A stretch of DNA of 64,000 nt from Chitinophaga sp. (GTDB lineage Bacteria > Bacteroidota > Bacteroidia > Chitinophagales > Chitinophagaceae): NCBI RefSeq assembly GCF_017745275.1, contig NZ_JAGHZS010000008.1, positions 62,001-126,000 of the forward strand. The letters are read 5' to 3'. Below, piece by piece: positions 44,979 through 52,624 of this stretch (within the stretch, counting starts at the first letter, position 1; each line of letters begins with the position of its first letter). The notes beneath the pieces were generated by a model, which saw only the letters and a program-made list of their open reading frames with translations, did no database searches and was not told the origin of the DNA. The position numbers and the translations under genes were made by a program.

Positions 44979-45004
44979 ATATTAATTTAAAACCCTTACT
45001 TTTG
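44974..45004 (+). promoter_or_regulatory. Promoter of tRNA-Arg
   Basis: -7 TACTTTTG (44997-45004) and TTTA (44974-44977) 19 nt upstream; the tRNA begins 28 nt after the -7 box. Overlaps the stop codon of the CoA-ligase gene. Confidence 0.6.
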
Positions 45005-45031
45005 CCACCCAATCCCGGAAAATTGGGATAT

Positions 45032-45103
45032 GGCCTCATAGTTCAATGGATAGAATAGAAGTTTCCTAAACTTTAGATACAGGTTCGATCCCTGTTGAGG
45101 CTA
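45032..45103 (+). tRNA. tRNA-Arg (anticodon CCT)
   Basis: The cloverleaf folds fully: acceptor GGCCTCA/TGAGGCT (one G-T end pair), D stem GTTC/GAAT with AATGGATA loop, anticodon stem GAAGT/ACTTT with loop TTCCTAA (CCT reads AGG), T stem ACAGG/CCTGT with loop TTCGATC, and discriminator A at 45103. CCA is not encoded. It is followed by a strong terminator and an accessory gene cluster. Confidence 0.96.
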
Positions 45104-45117
45104 CTAAAAACTTAATT

Positions 45118-45152
45118 CGCCCAATTTCAGCTTTACTGAAATTGGGCGTTTT
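45118..45152. terminator. Terminator between tRNA-Arg and the HipT gene
   Basis: Perfect 13-nt arms CGCCCAATTTCAG (45118-45130) / CTGAAATTGGGCG (45136-45148), 5-nt loop, then T-run to 45152. It separates two convergent units. Confidence 0.9.
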
Positions 45153-45169
45153 GTTATTCCAGCTACCTG

Positions 45170-46102
45170 CTAATTGAATATTTGCTGTTTTCGAAGCCAG
45201 ATTTTTTTATACTTCTCTTTGCCTTCTTCATCCAGAAAGGAAGAATTAATCAACTCGTACACTTTATCATTCATTGAGCTAAACTTGCTGAAAATATTGT
45301 TCCTTACATTCTCTGGAATACTTAATCCATCTGCCAACATTATAAAATCCTTTAATTTTATTCTTTTCTTTTTCGCATTTAACGTTAAGGCCAATTCTTC
45401 TTCATCTGCGGGATTGATCATATTTATATTTAGCAAATCATAAGCAGGGGATAAAACTATCCCGGTATGGAGGTGCAATACCGAGAAGTTTTTTAAATGC
45501 ATATCATTATTTCCTGTAAGGTATGAAAACAGCAATACTTCAAAATAACTCAGCAATTCGAGCGCTTCGTTAGTACAATACTTAGCAATCAATTTACCGA
45601 TTCTCTCATAGGATCCTTTGTACTTATTCTCTGTCAACAATGATGACAACTGGCAAAAGTCTTCCATATGAATTTTCTGCCCACCTTTTCTGTCAAGCCT
45701 TTTGGCAACGTACACGAGGCTCCTGTCAGTTGCTTGCAGTAGTGTATGCTCACAAACCTGTATTCCAAAAAGTGCAGCGAGGTGCATGGTTAGATCTTCA
45801 TTTTCTGGTACCAGGTGGTAAAACGGATGTTGCGGTTTGAGAATATATTCATGTGATAACCCAATGACAGCCAACCTGGTATCTAACATAGTGTCATTCA
45901 TAGTATCCAGGGCAACTGATAACTTAGGCTGTACTCCTGTAATAGCAATCTTTTGATGAATATTTTTTTCTGCTAACGCTTTCAACAATTGTTTATCCAA
46001 TAGTAATTCAGGCGTCTTCTTCTTACTAAAAAAAGCTTCACAACATTCGCTATGATATTGTTTTCCCGGCGCCTCTTTATAACAAAACCAACAATTTGCC
46101 AT
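45170..46102 (-). CDS. HipT-like serine/threonine kinase toxin (split HipA C-terminal part)
   Basis: 310 aa. The kinase fold of HipA is present without its N-terminal subdomain, which is the separate gene next door. A Cys-rich start, CWFCYKEAPGKQYHSECC, is common in this Bacteroidota group and probably binds zinc. The Gly-rich loop is ITGVQPKLS (residues 54-62). The ATP Lys is likely K89 in YILKP. The catalytic loop is intact: Asp200, His202, Lys204, Asn205 in NNDMHLKNFS. The metal-binding Asp222 is in PAYDLL. In HipBST the kinase phosphorylates an aminoacyl-tRNA synthetase; the target here is unknown. Where HipT relatives have SIS, this protein reads A-I-T (53-55). Confidence 0.9.
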   Translation of the reverse strand: MANCWFCYKEAPGKQYHSECCEAFFSKKKTPELLLDKQLLKALAEKNIHQKIAITGVQPKLSVALDTMNDTMLDTRLAVIGLSHEYILKPQHPFYHLVPENEDLTMHLAALFGIQVCEHTLLQATDRSLVYVAKRLDRKGGQKIHMEDFCQLSSLLTENKYKGSYERIGKLIAKYCTNEALELLSYFEVLLFSYLTGNNDMHLKNFSVLHLHTGIVLSPAYDLLNINMINPADEEELALTLNAKKKRIKLKDFIMLADGLSIPENVRNNIFSKFSSMNDKVYELINSSFLDEEGKEKYKKIWLRKQQIFN

Positions 46103-46106
46103 CTTC

Positions 46107-46433
46107 TTAATTATTATCGTCAGGAACTATATATACTGCACCTATGGTATCTCCACATGTTCGCAACAGTAATTCAAACCTGTCATAAGATTTTATCTTC
46201 CAATGCGCCGTAGCGATATCCAGCAGCCAACCTTCTGGTATTAATCCATCAAAAAAGGGGAATAAGACCCTGCTGAAATAGGCCCCTTTGTTCAAAGGCA
46301 ATGTAAGACTAACTGGCCTGGCATTATTGTCCCCCAGGTATGCTTCATCATAACGAAAAATATATCCATCATTCGTTTCAGATATAATTCCTGCTAGCTT
46401 GTCGCGGTAAAAGACTTTTCCCTTTTTAGTCAT
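46107..46433 (-). CDS. HipS-like antitoxin (HipA N-terminal subdomain, stand-alone)
   Basis: 108 aa. It matches the N-terminal HipA subdomain that packs on the kinase: GKVFYRDKLAGIISETNDGYIFRYD, RPVSLTLPLNKGAYFS, LFPFFDGLIPEGWLLD and the helical end ELLLRTCGDTIGAVYIVP. In HipBST the separate HipS protein is the antitoxin. It is 4 bp before the HipT gene. I see no HipB-type DNA-binding gene upstream; the preceding gene on this strand is an MFS exporter, 11 bp away. Confidence 0.88.
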   Translation of the reverse strand: MTKKGKVFYRDKLAGIISETNDGYIFRYDEAYLGDNNARPVSLTLPLNKGAYFSRVLFPFFDGLIPEGWLLDIATAHWKIKSYDRFELLLRTCGDTIGAVYIVPDDNN

Positions 46434-46444
46434 TTTTATATGTG

Positions 46445-47701
46445 CTAATTAGATTTCGTTTCCTTCATATTCACCCAAACCACTATCCCCGATAACAGCG
46501 TTACCATCCCTGCAATATGAACTGCCCAAATCAATCCGAAGTAATTCCCCACAACACCTGCCATTAATGCACCTATCGCATATCCCATATCCCGCCAGAA
46601 GCGGTAAACACCCAAAGAAGAAGCCCGCCACGCCGGATGCGCGGCATCACTCACTGCAGCTAATAGCGCAGGATATACCATAGCGGTGCCTAATCCTAAT
46701 AACACAGAGCCCACTAAGCCCGATGTTAATGGCGCAAATATCTCCACACCGATGACGATATGCCCCAATACCTGCACAAACATTCCCCAAACGATCAGGG
46801 GTTTTCTTCCCCATTTATCTGCTAGTGGGCCTGTAATAATTTGTCCGGCACCCCATACTACCGGATAGATGGCTTTGATCCATCCTATGCCTTCCAAACC
46901 AACACCCATGGACATAAAGAGCAACGGGAATACGCCCCATGACATACCATCATTCAGGTTGTTAATCAATCCTGCCTGGGAAACGGAAAACAGGTTCCTG
47001 TTTTTGATGGAAGTTTCTTTGAATACCCACCACAAATTGGGTGGATGTGTTTGTTCGCCGGATGTAGTGATTTGTATTTGTTTTGCTTCCAGCGCCGCAT
47101 ATTTCCGTGTATCTCTGATTACAAAAAGAGACAACAACAGCCCGATCGTAGTGTAAGCAATACCAATATAAAAAGGTTGTGGACGTAGTCCGTAATGTGC
47201 AGCTAAATAACCTGTCAGTAAAGCAGTGAGGCCCACTGCTCCATATCCGGCAGCTTCGTTTAATCCCATGGCAAGCCCGCGGTTTTTACGTCCCACCAGG
47301 TCAATTTTCATGTTAACGGTCATTGACCAGGCCAGGCCCTGACTGATACCCAATAAAACATTGGCAAATAAAATCCAGTTCCACGATGGGCCATAAGCCA
47401 ATAGAAACGGTACTGGAAGCCCTACCAGCCAGCCGCTTATCAGGACTTTCTTACGGGTGTATTTATCTGCCAGTACGCCCGAAATAAGGTTGGTAAAAGC
47501 CTTTACAACACCAAAGGCGATAATGAAAGAAAAGACAACTACATCTGATTGTATCTTGAATTCCGTTGTACCAACCAATGGGACTACGGTTCGCTCCAGG
47601 CCAACCATCCCGCCCACCATCATATTCACGAGAATTAAAAGTGTAAACTGCTGCCAGTTTTCTTTTAATCCCAGGCTTATATTCTCCACTTGTTTGCCCA
47701 T
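46445..47701 (-). CDS. MFS family transporter
   Basis: 418 aa with about 12 hydrophobic segments in two halves. Conserved MFS loop motifs are present (LADKYTRKKVLISGWLVGLP between segments 2-3 and GPLADKWGRKPLIVWG in the second half), and no ATPase partner. It is a proton-coupled antiporter or uniporter of unknown cargo. The upstream ArsR-rhodanese gene overlaps its start by one base, so the regulator and exporter form a unit. The cargo is likely one sensed by that regulator, perhaps a thiol- or metal-related compound. Confidence 0.9.
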   Translation of the reverse strand: MGKQVENISLGLKENWQQFTLLILVNMMVGGMVGLERTVVPLVGTTEFKIQSDVVVFSFIIAFGVVKAFTNLISGVLADKYTRKKVLISGWLVGLPVPFLLAYGPSWNWILFANVLLGISQGLAWSMTVNMKIDLVGRKNRGLAMGLNEAAGYGAVGLTALLTGYLAAHYGLRPQPFYIGIAYTTIGLLLSLFVIRDTRKYAALEAKQIQITTSGEQTHPPNLWWVFKETSIKNRNLFSVSQAGLINNLNDGMSWGVFPLLFMSMGVGLEGIGWIKAIYPVVWGAGQIITGPLADKWGRKPLIVWGMFVQVLGHIVIGVEIFAPLTSGLVGSVLLGLGTAMVYPALLAAVSDAAHPAWRASSLGVYRFWRDMGYAIGALMAGVVGNYFGLIWAVHIAGMVTLLSGIVVWVNMKETKSN

Positions 47702-48381
47702 TATTTAGATGTTGTATAGTCTACAGGATAACCCTTCAAGGCCCATTCCGGGAAGCCTTCTTCGAGTCGCACTGCATGATAGCCCTTGCGGGTAAGCATC
47801 GCTACGGCTTCGTCTGCGTATACGCAAAACGGCCCCCTGCAATAAGCTACCAGCATTTTCTTGTGGGGAATTTTCTTCAACGACTGGCCTAAATGATCAA
47901 CCGGTATAGACAATGCACGATGGATATGTCCGCGGTTATATTCTTCTTCCGGTCTTACATCCAGTAATACTACTTCATCTTTTTCCAGCATGGTGGCTAA
48001 TGTTGCAGCATCAATGGCCTGCATTCCCTTGCTTTGCCCCTTACGGAAGTCGTGCACTACTTTTGCTATTTCGGTATTGAATACTTTTCCTAATTCACGC
48101 AGAGATACCCAGGTGTTATATACACTTTCACTGGCAAGAGAGTAATAGATGAAATTACCGTTGCGGCTTATCTGAACCAGCTTTGCCTTTTTAAGATGCT
48201 GTAAATGCTGCGATGCGTTGGCAATAGATTGTTCGGTATAATTAGCAATTTGTTCTACAGAAAATGGTCCCTGCGCTAACAGGTCTATAATTTCCAAACG
48301 CACGGGGTTAGCCATGGCTTTGGCTACTGTTGACAATTCAATATATACCTTATCCTTAAACTCCCGCTTATTCATTTTCAT
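47701..48381 (-). CDS. ArsR-family regulator fused to a rhodanese domain
   Basis: 226 aa from the ATG at 48381 (another ATG two codons later is possible; a TTG extends upstream). The N-terminal winged helix (about residues 12-90: VAKAMANPVRLEIIDLLAQGPFS, NASQHLQHLKKAKLV) is the ArsR type. The rhodanese-like domain (about 125-215) has VVLLDVRPEEEYNRGHIHRA and the active-site Cys in VAYCRGPFCVYAD. Such fusions sense sulfur transfer or reactive sulfur. A 34-bp perfect palindrome lies 35 bp upstream and is the expected operator. It overlaps the MFS gene by one base. Confidence 0.92.
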   Translation of the reverse strand: MKMNKREFKDKVYIELSTVAKAMANPVRLEIIDLLAQGPFSVEQIANYTEQSIANASQHLQHLKKAKLVQISRNGNFIYYSLASESVYNTWVSLRELGKVFNTEIAKVVHDFRKGQSKGMQAIDAATLATMLEKDEVVLLDVRPEEEYNRGHIHRALSIPVDHLGQSLKKIPHKKMLVAYCRGPFCVYADEAVAMLTRKGYHAVRLEEGFPEWALKGYPVDYTTSK

Positions 48382-48405
48382 ATATAATGACTGTTGCTTA
48401 TCAGG

Positions 48406-48449
48406 CAAAGATAAGAAAATCTATTCAATTAAATAATTGAATAGATTTT
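48406..48449 (-). promoter_or_regulatory. Promoter with 34-bp operator palindrome of the ArsR-rhodanese/MFS operon
   Basis: A perfect inverted repeat, 48416-48431 and 48434-48449 (arms AAAATCTATTCAATTA), with a 2-nt centre, lies 35 bp before the ATG. A -7 element TATCTTTG runs 48413-48406 on the minus strand. The palindrome covers the -33 region, so the bound dimer should repress transcription. Confidence 0.8.
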
Positions 48450-48548
48450 AAGCAATTTTAAGGATCTATGTATCTAACTTAAAAATTAATTAGCTGATAT
48501 AACATGGTAACTCTACCCCACCAACTGTCGACAATGAAACTATAAAAC

Positions 48549-48598
48549 AGTTGAGATTAAATCTGACAAATAATGCTTTGTCTGATTTAATCTCAACT
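48549..48598 (-). terminator. Long hairpin terminator after the 185-aa lipoprotein gene
   Basis: 22-nt arms 48549-48570 and 48577-48598 with one mismatch and a 6-nt loop. On the minus strand a TTTT run follows. It lies 38 bp beyond the stop of the gene at 48636. Confidence 0.75.
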
Positions 48599-48635
48599 AT
48601 GTATTTGGCTATCTAAATGATAGCTTTAGTCTTCC

Positions 48636-49193
48636 TTAACCAATAAAAGTCAGTATCACTGTCAGCATATGGGTAGGCATAACATAGGCCCCATCTATAA
48701 ACCAGCGTTGAGTTTTGTATATTCCAGCAGAGCCGACGGACTCAGTTGCAACATCTTTTCCTACAGCTTTACCCACAGTAGCAGAGACTTGCTGATGACG
48801 ATATGTCCATGTTGTATATGCATTCCACCCAGAGTACTCAAAGTTAGTATTCAGTGTATAGTACAGAAAACTTGTCCCATTTGTCCCGTAGGCAAATTCT
48901 ATGGTGTAAAAGCTAGGGAACAATTTAGCTCTCAAGCCCGGCAGGTATCCTTGTACTCTGGTTTTTGTTCCTAGTTGTGTGATGTCAGCATTTACAACGT
49001 CAGTTGACTGTGAATGGTAAGCGTCGTCATCATGATAATCAAAATCACTACCATAGGCGAGCCGGACGCCACCCTTGTTATGCATAGAGTCAGAAGACTG
49101 TATCTTATTTTTTGATACTTTTTCTACGCTCATATTCGGGGAAACGTTTTCGTTACTTGATTTTTTACATGCAACAGCGAGGGAAGCAAGCAT
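48636..49193 (-). CDS. Unknown secreted/lipoprotein, start disrupted by an A8 tract
   Basis: 185 aa as read from the ATG at 49193, with a short hydrophobic start and Cys9 in AVACKKS. No family is recognised; the body has aromatic beta-strand patterns (FYTIEFAYGTNGTSFLYYTL) and a polar linker. If one A of the run 49211-49218 were absent, translation from the ATG at 49224 would give a textbook lipoprotein signal (MHKKTFLCIVMLASL then AVAC). So the gene is either phase-variable, slippage-expressed, wrongly assembled, or truly short. It follows the 252-aa protein gene by 20-51 bp in one operon. Confidence 0.6.
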   Translation of the reverse strand: MLASLAVACKKSSNENVSPNMSVEKVSKNKIQSSDSMHNKGGVRLAYGSDFDYHDDDAYHSQSTDVVNADITQLGTKTRVQGYLPGLRAKLFPSFYTIEFAYGTNGTSFLYYTLNTNFEYSGWNAYTTWTYRHQQVSATVGKAVGKDVATESVGSAGIYKTQRWFIDGAYVMPTHMLTVILTFIG

Positions 49194-49210
49194 AACGATA
49201 CATAAAAATG

Positions 49211-49218
49211 TTTTTTTT
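49211..49218 (-). repeat. A8 homopolymer at the lipoprotein gene start
   Basis: Eight adenines on the coding (minus) strand, five nt after the ATG at 49224. With seven adenines the downstream frame is the gene's own frame. See the finding on possible phase variation. Confidence 0.85.
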
Positions 49219-49244
49219 ATGCATCGTTAGATTTTTTAGGATTA

Positions 49245-50003
49245 CTAATTGATGCCTGCTTTGATCAATGGTATATTTGATGGAATCTTAAAATGGGTAT
49301 CCGGAAAATCACTGTCTTCATCTATCGGGATATTGAACAGCATTCTCTGAGATAATTTTTCTCCTGATTTACCATTTAAAGGGAAACTGATAGTTACTAT
49401 ATCATACCCAAGTCCCGGGATAAAAAAATTCAATGGAGAAGGCACTGGCAAACGCTTTCCGGCATACTTAAAATTGATGGTATCAGTTTCATATATGGCA
49501 ATCCCAAAGTAATATTCCTGTGCTTCCTGCTTCGGCTTCTCTGCTGATAATATTTTCACTACACGTTGACCTGGTTGAGTTAATATGGTAGTATAAAGCC
49601 AATCAGGACTCATGTTTTGTATAGAATCGAAACGAACTTCATCTTTGTTGTTCTTACCTCCCCAACTGTATGCAAGTTTGGAGGCGCCATCAATCAGGTA
49701 GTTAGGAGTAGACCTATCGATCGTTAGCCGCTGGCCATTAAGCATAGTATCTGATGGAGCAACATTTCTCGCCAACTGTAAAATCCTGGGGCCTTTGATA
49801 TGATAGGTGAATTGCTCGTACAGTTTCCCTTTTACTTTAAAATCTGACAAACTATTATCGGGAACAATATACATATCTAACTGTATCCGGCCCTGGCCGA
49901 AATTTATCGGGTCGGATTTTCTCTGGCTTGCACATCGTGTATTTATTACAGAAATAATGGCAGAAGCGGCTATAATACTAAATCTTTTACTAAACACGGA
50001 CAA
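49245..50003 (-). CDS. Unknown lipoprotein, non-ATG start
   Basis: 252 aa. A lipobox-like end (VINTRCASQ, Cys24) follows a hydrophobic segment. The start is TTG at 50003 or GTG at 49997; I find no in-frame ATG upstream before a stop, so an alternative start seems real. The body is all-beta in character (GRIQLDMYIVPDNSLS, YYFGIAIYETDTINFKY) and matches no family I know. It is the first gene of an operon with the A8-tract lipoprotein gene. Confidence 0.65.
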   Translation of the reverse strand: MSVFSKRFSIIAASAIISVINTRCASQRKSDPINFGQGRIQLDMYIVPDNSLSDFKVKGKLYEQFTYHIKGPRILQLARNVAPSDTMLNGQRLTIDRSTPNYLIDGASKLAYSWGGKNNKDEVRFDSIQNMSPDWLYTTILTQPGQRVVKILSAEKPKQEAQEYYFGIAIYETDTINFKYAGKRLPVPSPLNFFIPGLGYDIVTISFPLNGKSGEKLSQRMLFNIPIDEDSDFPDTHFKIPSNIPLIKAGIN

Positions 50004-50184
50004 TAGGTAGTTAAGTATATTCTAAAATGGGATAACAAATTCTCTTACTAAAGATCGGTTTCCATTTTTATAAAATCCAAAAATAAATCTACAATTTTCA
50101 TAAAAATAAATCATGATAAATAATTAATAAAATGAGAAATTACAGCTATCCTTCTCTCATTTCCGACGCAAGAAAAAACATCAT

Positions 50185-50628
50185 ATGATACGCCCATATA
50201 TTACCACCGATAAAATCGAACTACTCCGTATCTTCCAACTCAATATCCCGGAGTATTTCGACCACAACGAACTTGCTGATTACAGCGACTATTTAGACAA
50301 AAACGGTAATTCATATTTTACCATTGAACACGAAAAACGTATAGCCGGTGGCGTAGGATATCATGTTAATGAAGCAACAAAAACCGGACAGATTACGTGG
50401 ATATTATTTCATCCCCACTACACAGGCCTGGGGCTGGGCCGAATGGCAGTCGAGCACTGTTTAACTATCTTTAAATCATACCAGTCTATTGAAAAACTGG
50501 TAGTGACTACCTCTCAAAAGGCGTATCTCTTTTTTGAAAAATTTGGCTACCAGTTGATAAAAACAGAGAAGGATTATTGGGGTCCGGGGTTGGACCTTTA
50601 CTGGATGGAACGGATGCTTTATATGTAA
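50185..50628 (+). CDS. GNAT family N-acetyltransferase
   Basis: 147 aa. The acetyl-CoA site TGLGLGRMAVEHCL (about residues 75-90) and ITWILFHPHYTG are GNAT motif A and neighbouring strand; VTTSQKAYLFFEKFGY is motif B. Substrate unknown. It is convergent with the NeuD-like gene (20 bp apart) and has no operon partner. Confidence 0.9.
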   Translation: MIRPYITTDKIELLRIFQLNIPEYFDHNELADYSDYLDKNGNSYFTIEHEKRIAGGVGYHVNEATKTGQITWILFHPHYTGLGLGRMAVEHCLTIFKSYQSIEKLVVTTSQKAYLFFEKFGYQLIKTEKDYWGPGLDLYWMERMLYM

Positions 50629-50648
50629 ACAGGTAAGAACGGTGAATA

Positions 50649-51290
50649 TTATTTCACAAGTTTCTGTACGGGTACTCCAACATATACCCCTGCTTCCTGA
50701 ATATCTTTAACTACTACCCCGCCCATGCCGATCGTTACATTATCTGTTACCGTAATTTTTTGTTTAATAGCAGCATGTGTTCCCAGGTACACTCCTGAAC
50801 CTAATTGGCAATTACCACTGATGCTCACACCCAGTGCGGCGGTAAAGAAATCACCGAGTATACAGTCGTGTGAAACTGTAGTACGTGTATTTAAATGAAC
50901 ATGCTTACCAATTTTTATGTTACACGTAATAATTACGCCCGCGGAAATAATACTCCCTTCCCCTATTTCCACCCATTCAGAGATAATGGCAGAAGGATGA
51001 ATAATGGTAGCATAAGTAGTATCAGCAGGCAGTCTTTCTACTATCTTCTTCCTGGTTGCCGGGTCTCCGATAGCTACTACCACATCATATAACGCAGCAT
51101 CAAATTTTGAAGAAGGGATCACCTCTATTCCCATGATAGTTGTTTCATCATAGTATTCATCGTCTACCATAAAACAGGCAATATCACGTATATCTTGTGC
51201 GCTATCCATTCCGTCTATTACTGCACATAAGGTTTCCCGTCCATGCCCTCCTGCTCCTATGATGCATATTTTCTTTTTACCTGCTGTCAT
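50649..51290 (-). CDS. NeuD/PglD-like sugar O- or N-acyltransferase
   Basis: 213 aa. The N-terminal Rossmann-like domain (KICIIGAGGHGRETL, ending near residue 75 at VVAIGDPATRKKI) is the PglD_N type. The C-terminal part is a left-handed beta-helix of hexapeptide repeats (IIHPSAIISEWVEIGEGSII, TVSHDCILGDFFTAALGVSI). The likely catalytic His is in NTRTTVSHDC. The family acetylates UDP-4-amino-sugars or sialic acid. It is divergent from the DegT aminotransferase gene, and together they could make an acylated aminosugar. Confidence 0.9.
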   Translation of the reverse strand: MTAGKKKICIIGAGGHGRETLCAVIDGMDSAQDIRDIACFMVDDEYYDETTIMGIEVIPSSKFDAALYDVVVAIGDPATRKKIVERLPADTTYATIIHPSAIISEWVEIGEGSIISAGVIITCNIKIGKHVHLNTRTTVSHDCILGDFFTAALGVSISGNCQLGSGVYLGTHAAIKQKITVTDNVTIGMGGVVVKDIQEAGVYVGVPVQKLVK

Positions 51291-51488
51291 ATGTCTCGTT
51301 AATTTGGGTATTCATACTGGTAAGCTTCTCAAAAGTATGAAAATAAATAAAGGTTCAAAAGCAGGAATTCAGCTAAATACACAATAAAAAATATAAACAT
51401 ATATGAACTCCTTTATTTTATAGCCAATCTTTGTACCTTCATTAAATCCTTACGATTACAGATTGCAGGGATTTATAATATAAATCAG

Positions 51489-52565
51489 ATGATACCAGTA
51501 ACCAAGCCCTTTCTTCCGCCGCGGGAAGAATATAACAAATATCTGAACGACATATGGGAGCGCCAATGGCTCACCAACCATGGTCCGCTAGTGAATGAGC
51601 TGGAAAGCAAATTGAAAGAACACCTGAATGTATCCAGTGCATTATTTCTTTCCAATGGCACCATCGCTATACAGATTGCCATCAAAGCGCTTGAATTGAC
51701 CGGCGAAATAATTACTACGCCCTTCTCTTATGTAGCTACTACCAGCACCATCGTATGGGAAAACTGTAAGCCTGTTTTTGTGGACATAGATCCGCTCACC
51801 TTTAATATTGATCCTGCTAAAATAGAAGCCGCTATTACTGAAAAAACAACCGCTATCATGGCGACTCATGTTTTTGGTAATGCATGTGATATAGACGCCA
51901 TTGCAGCCATCGCCAAAAAACATGGGCTAAAAGTGATTTATGACGCAGCACATGGCTTCGGTACGCTGTATAACGGCAAGTCTGTTTTTGAATATGGAGA
52001 TATCAGTACCTGTAGTTTTCACGCTACTAAAATTTTTCATACGGTAGAAGGTGGCGCAGTATTTACCACACAGCCCCAACTACTGGAAAAGATGCTCCTG
52101 CTCCGTAATTTCGGGCATACCTCCCCTGTTACATTTGATGGCATCGGTATTAATGCCAAGAACTCCGAATTCCATGCTGCCATGGGCTTATGCTGCATGA
52201 ATCACATGGATGAGATATTCAAAAACCGTAAAACACAATGGCAACATTACCAGGCGGCCTTACGGGAATCTAACAAAGTGCAGCTACTCACTGTTACCAA
52301 GGGCTGCGACTTCAACTGCGCTTACTTCCCTGTTGTTTTTGAAAGTGAAGCGGTGTTACAAAAGGTACTTGCAGCACTGAATCTGCAGTATGTACAGCCA
52401 AGACGATATTTCTTCCCTTCGCTGAATACCGTCAACTACGTGGATAATCGTAGCAGCCCTCATTCCGAATCAATTGCCCAGCGGGTATTGTGCTTACCCC
52501 TGTATCATAACCTGCGAAAAGAAGACCAGGATATGATCCTGAAAGTGATCATGAAGAACTTGTAA
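51489..52565 (+). CDS. DegT/DnrJ/EryC1/StrS family sugar aminotransferase
   Basis: 358 aa. PLP-dependent aminotransferase of nucleotide sugars: LSNGTIAIQIAIKAL, THVFGNACDIDAI and the PLP Lys181 in CSFHATKIFHTVEGG. It transfers an amino group to a keto-sugar. No other nucleotide-sugar genes accompany it apart from the divergent acyltransferase. Such a pair usually serves O-antigen or glycan decoration. Confidence 0.92.
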   Translation: MIPVTKPFLPPREEYNKYLNDIWERQWLTNHGPLVNELESKLKEHLNVSSALFLSNGTIAIQIAIKALELTGEIITTPFSYVATTSTIVWENCKPVFVDIDPLTFNIDPAKIEAAITEKTTAIMATHVFGNACDIDAIAAIAKKHGLKVIYDAAHGFGTLYNGKSVFEYGDISTCSFHATKIFHTVEGGAVFTTQPQLLEKMLLLRNFGHTSPVTFDGIGINAKNSEFHAAMGLCCMNHMDEIFKNRKTQWQHYQAALRESNKVQLLTVTKGCDFNCAYFPVVFESEAVLQKVLAALNLQYVQPRRYFFPSLNTVNYVDNRSSPHSESIAQRVLCLPLYHNLRKEDQDMILKVIMKNL

Positions 52566-52566
52566 A

Positions 52567-52600
52567 AAAAAGATCAAAGTGGTTAACACTTTGATCTTTT
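52567..52600. terminator. Bidirectional terminator between degT-like and DUF4180 genes
   Basis: Arms AAAAAGATCAAAGTG (52567-52581) and CACTTTGATCTTTT (52587-52600) around a 5-nt GTTAA loop, T-tracts on both sides, between convergent genes. Confidence 0.93.
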
Positions 52601-52624
52601 TCTTTGCGCTTTTTGCAGGCGCAC

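Noticed and set aside
45008..45028. Small inverted repeat CCCAAT...ATTGGG just before tRNA-Arg
   Set aside because: Only 6-nt arms and in the space between the promoter -7 box and the tRNA; too weak to call a terminator or operator.
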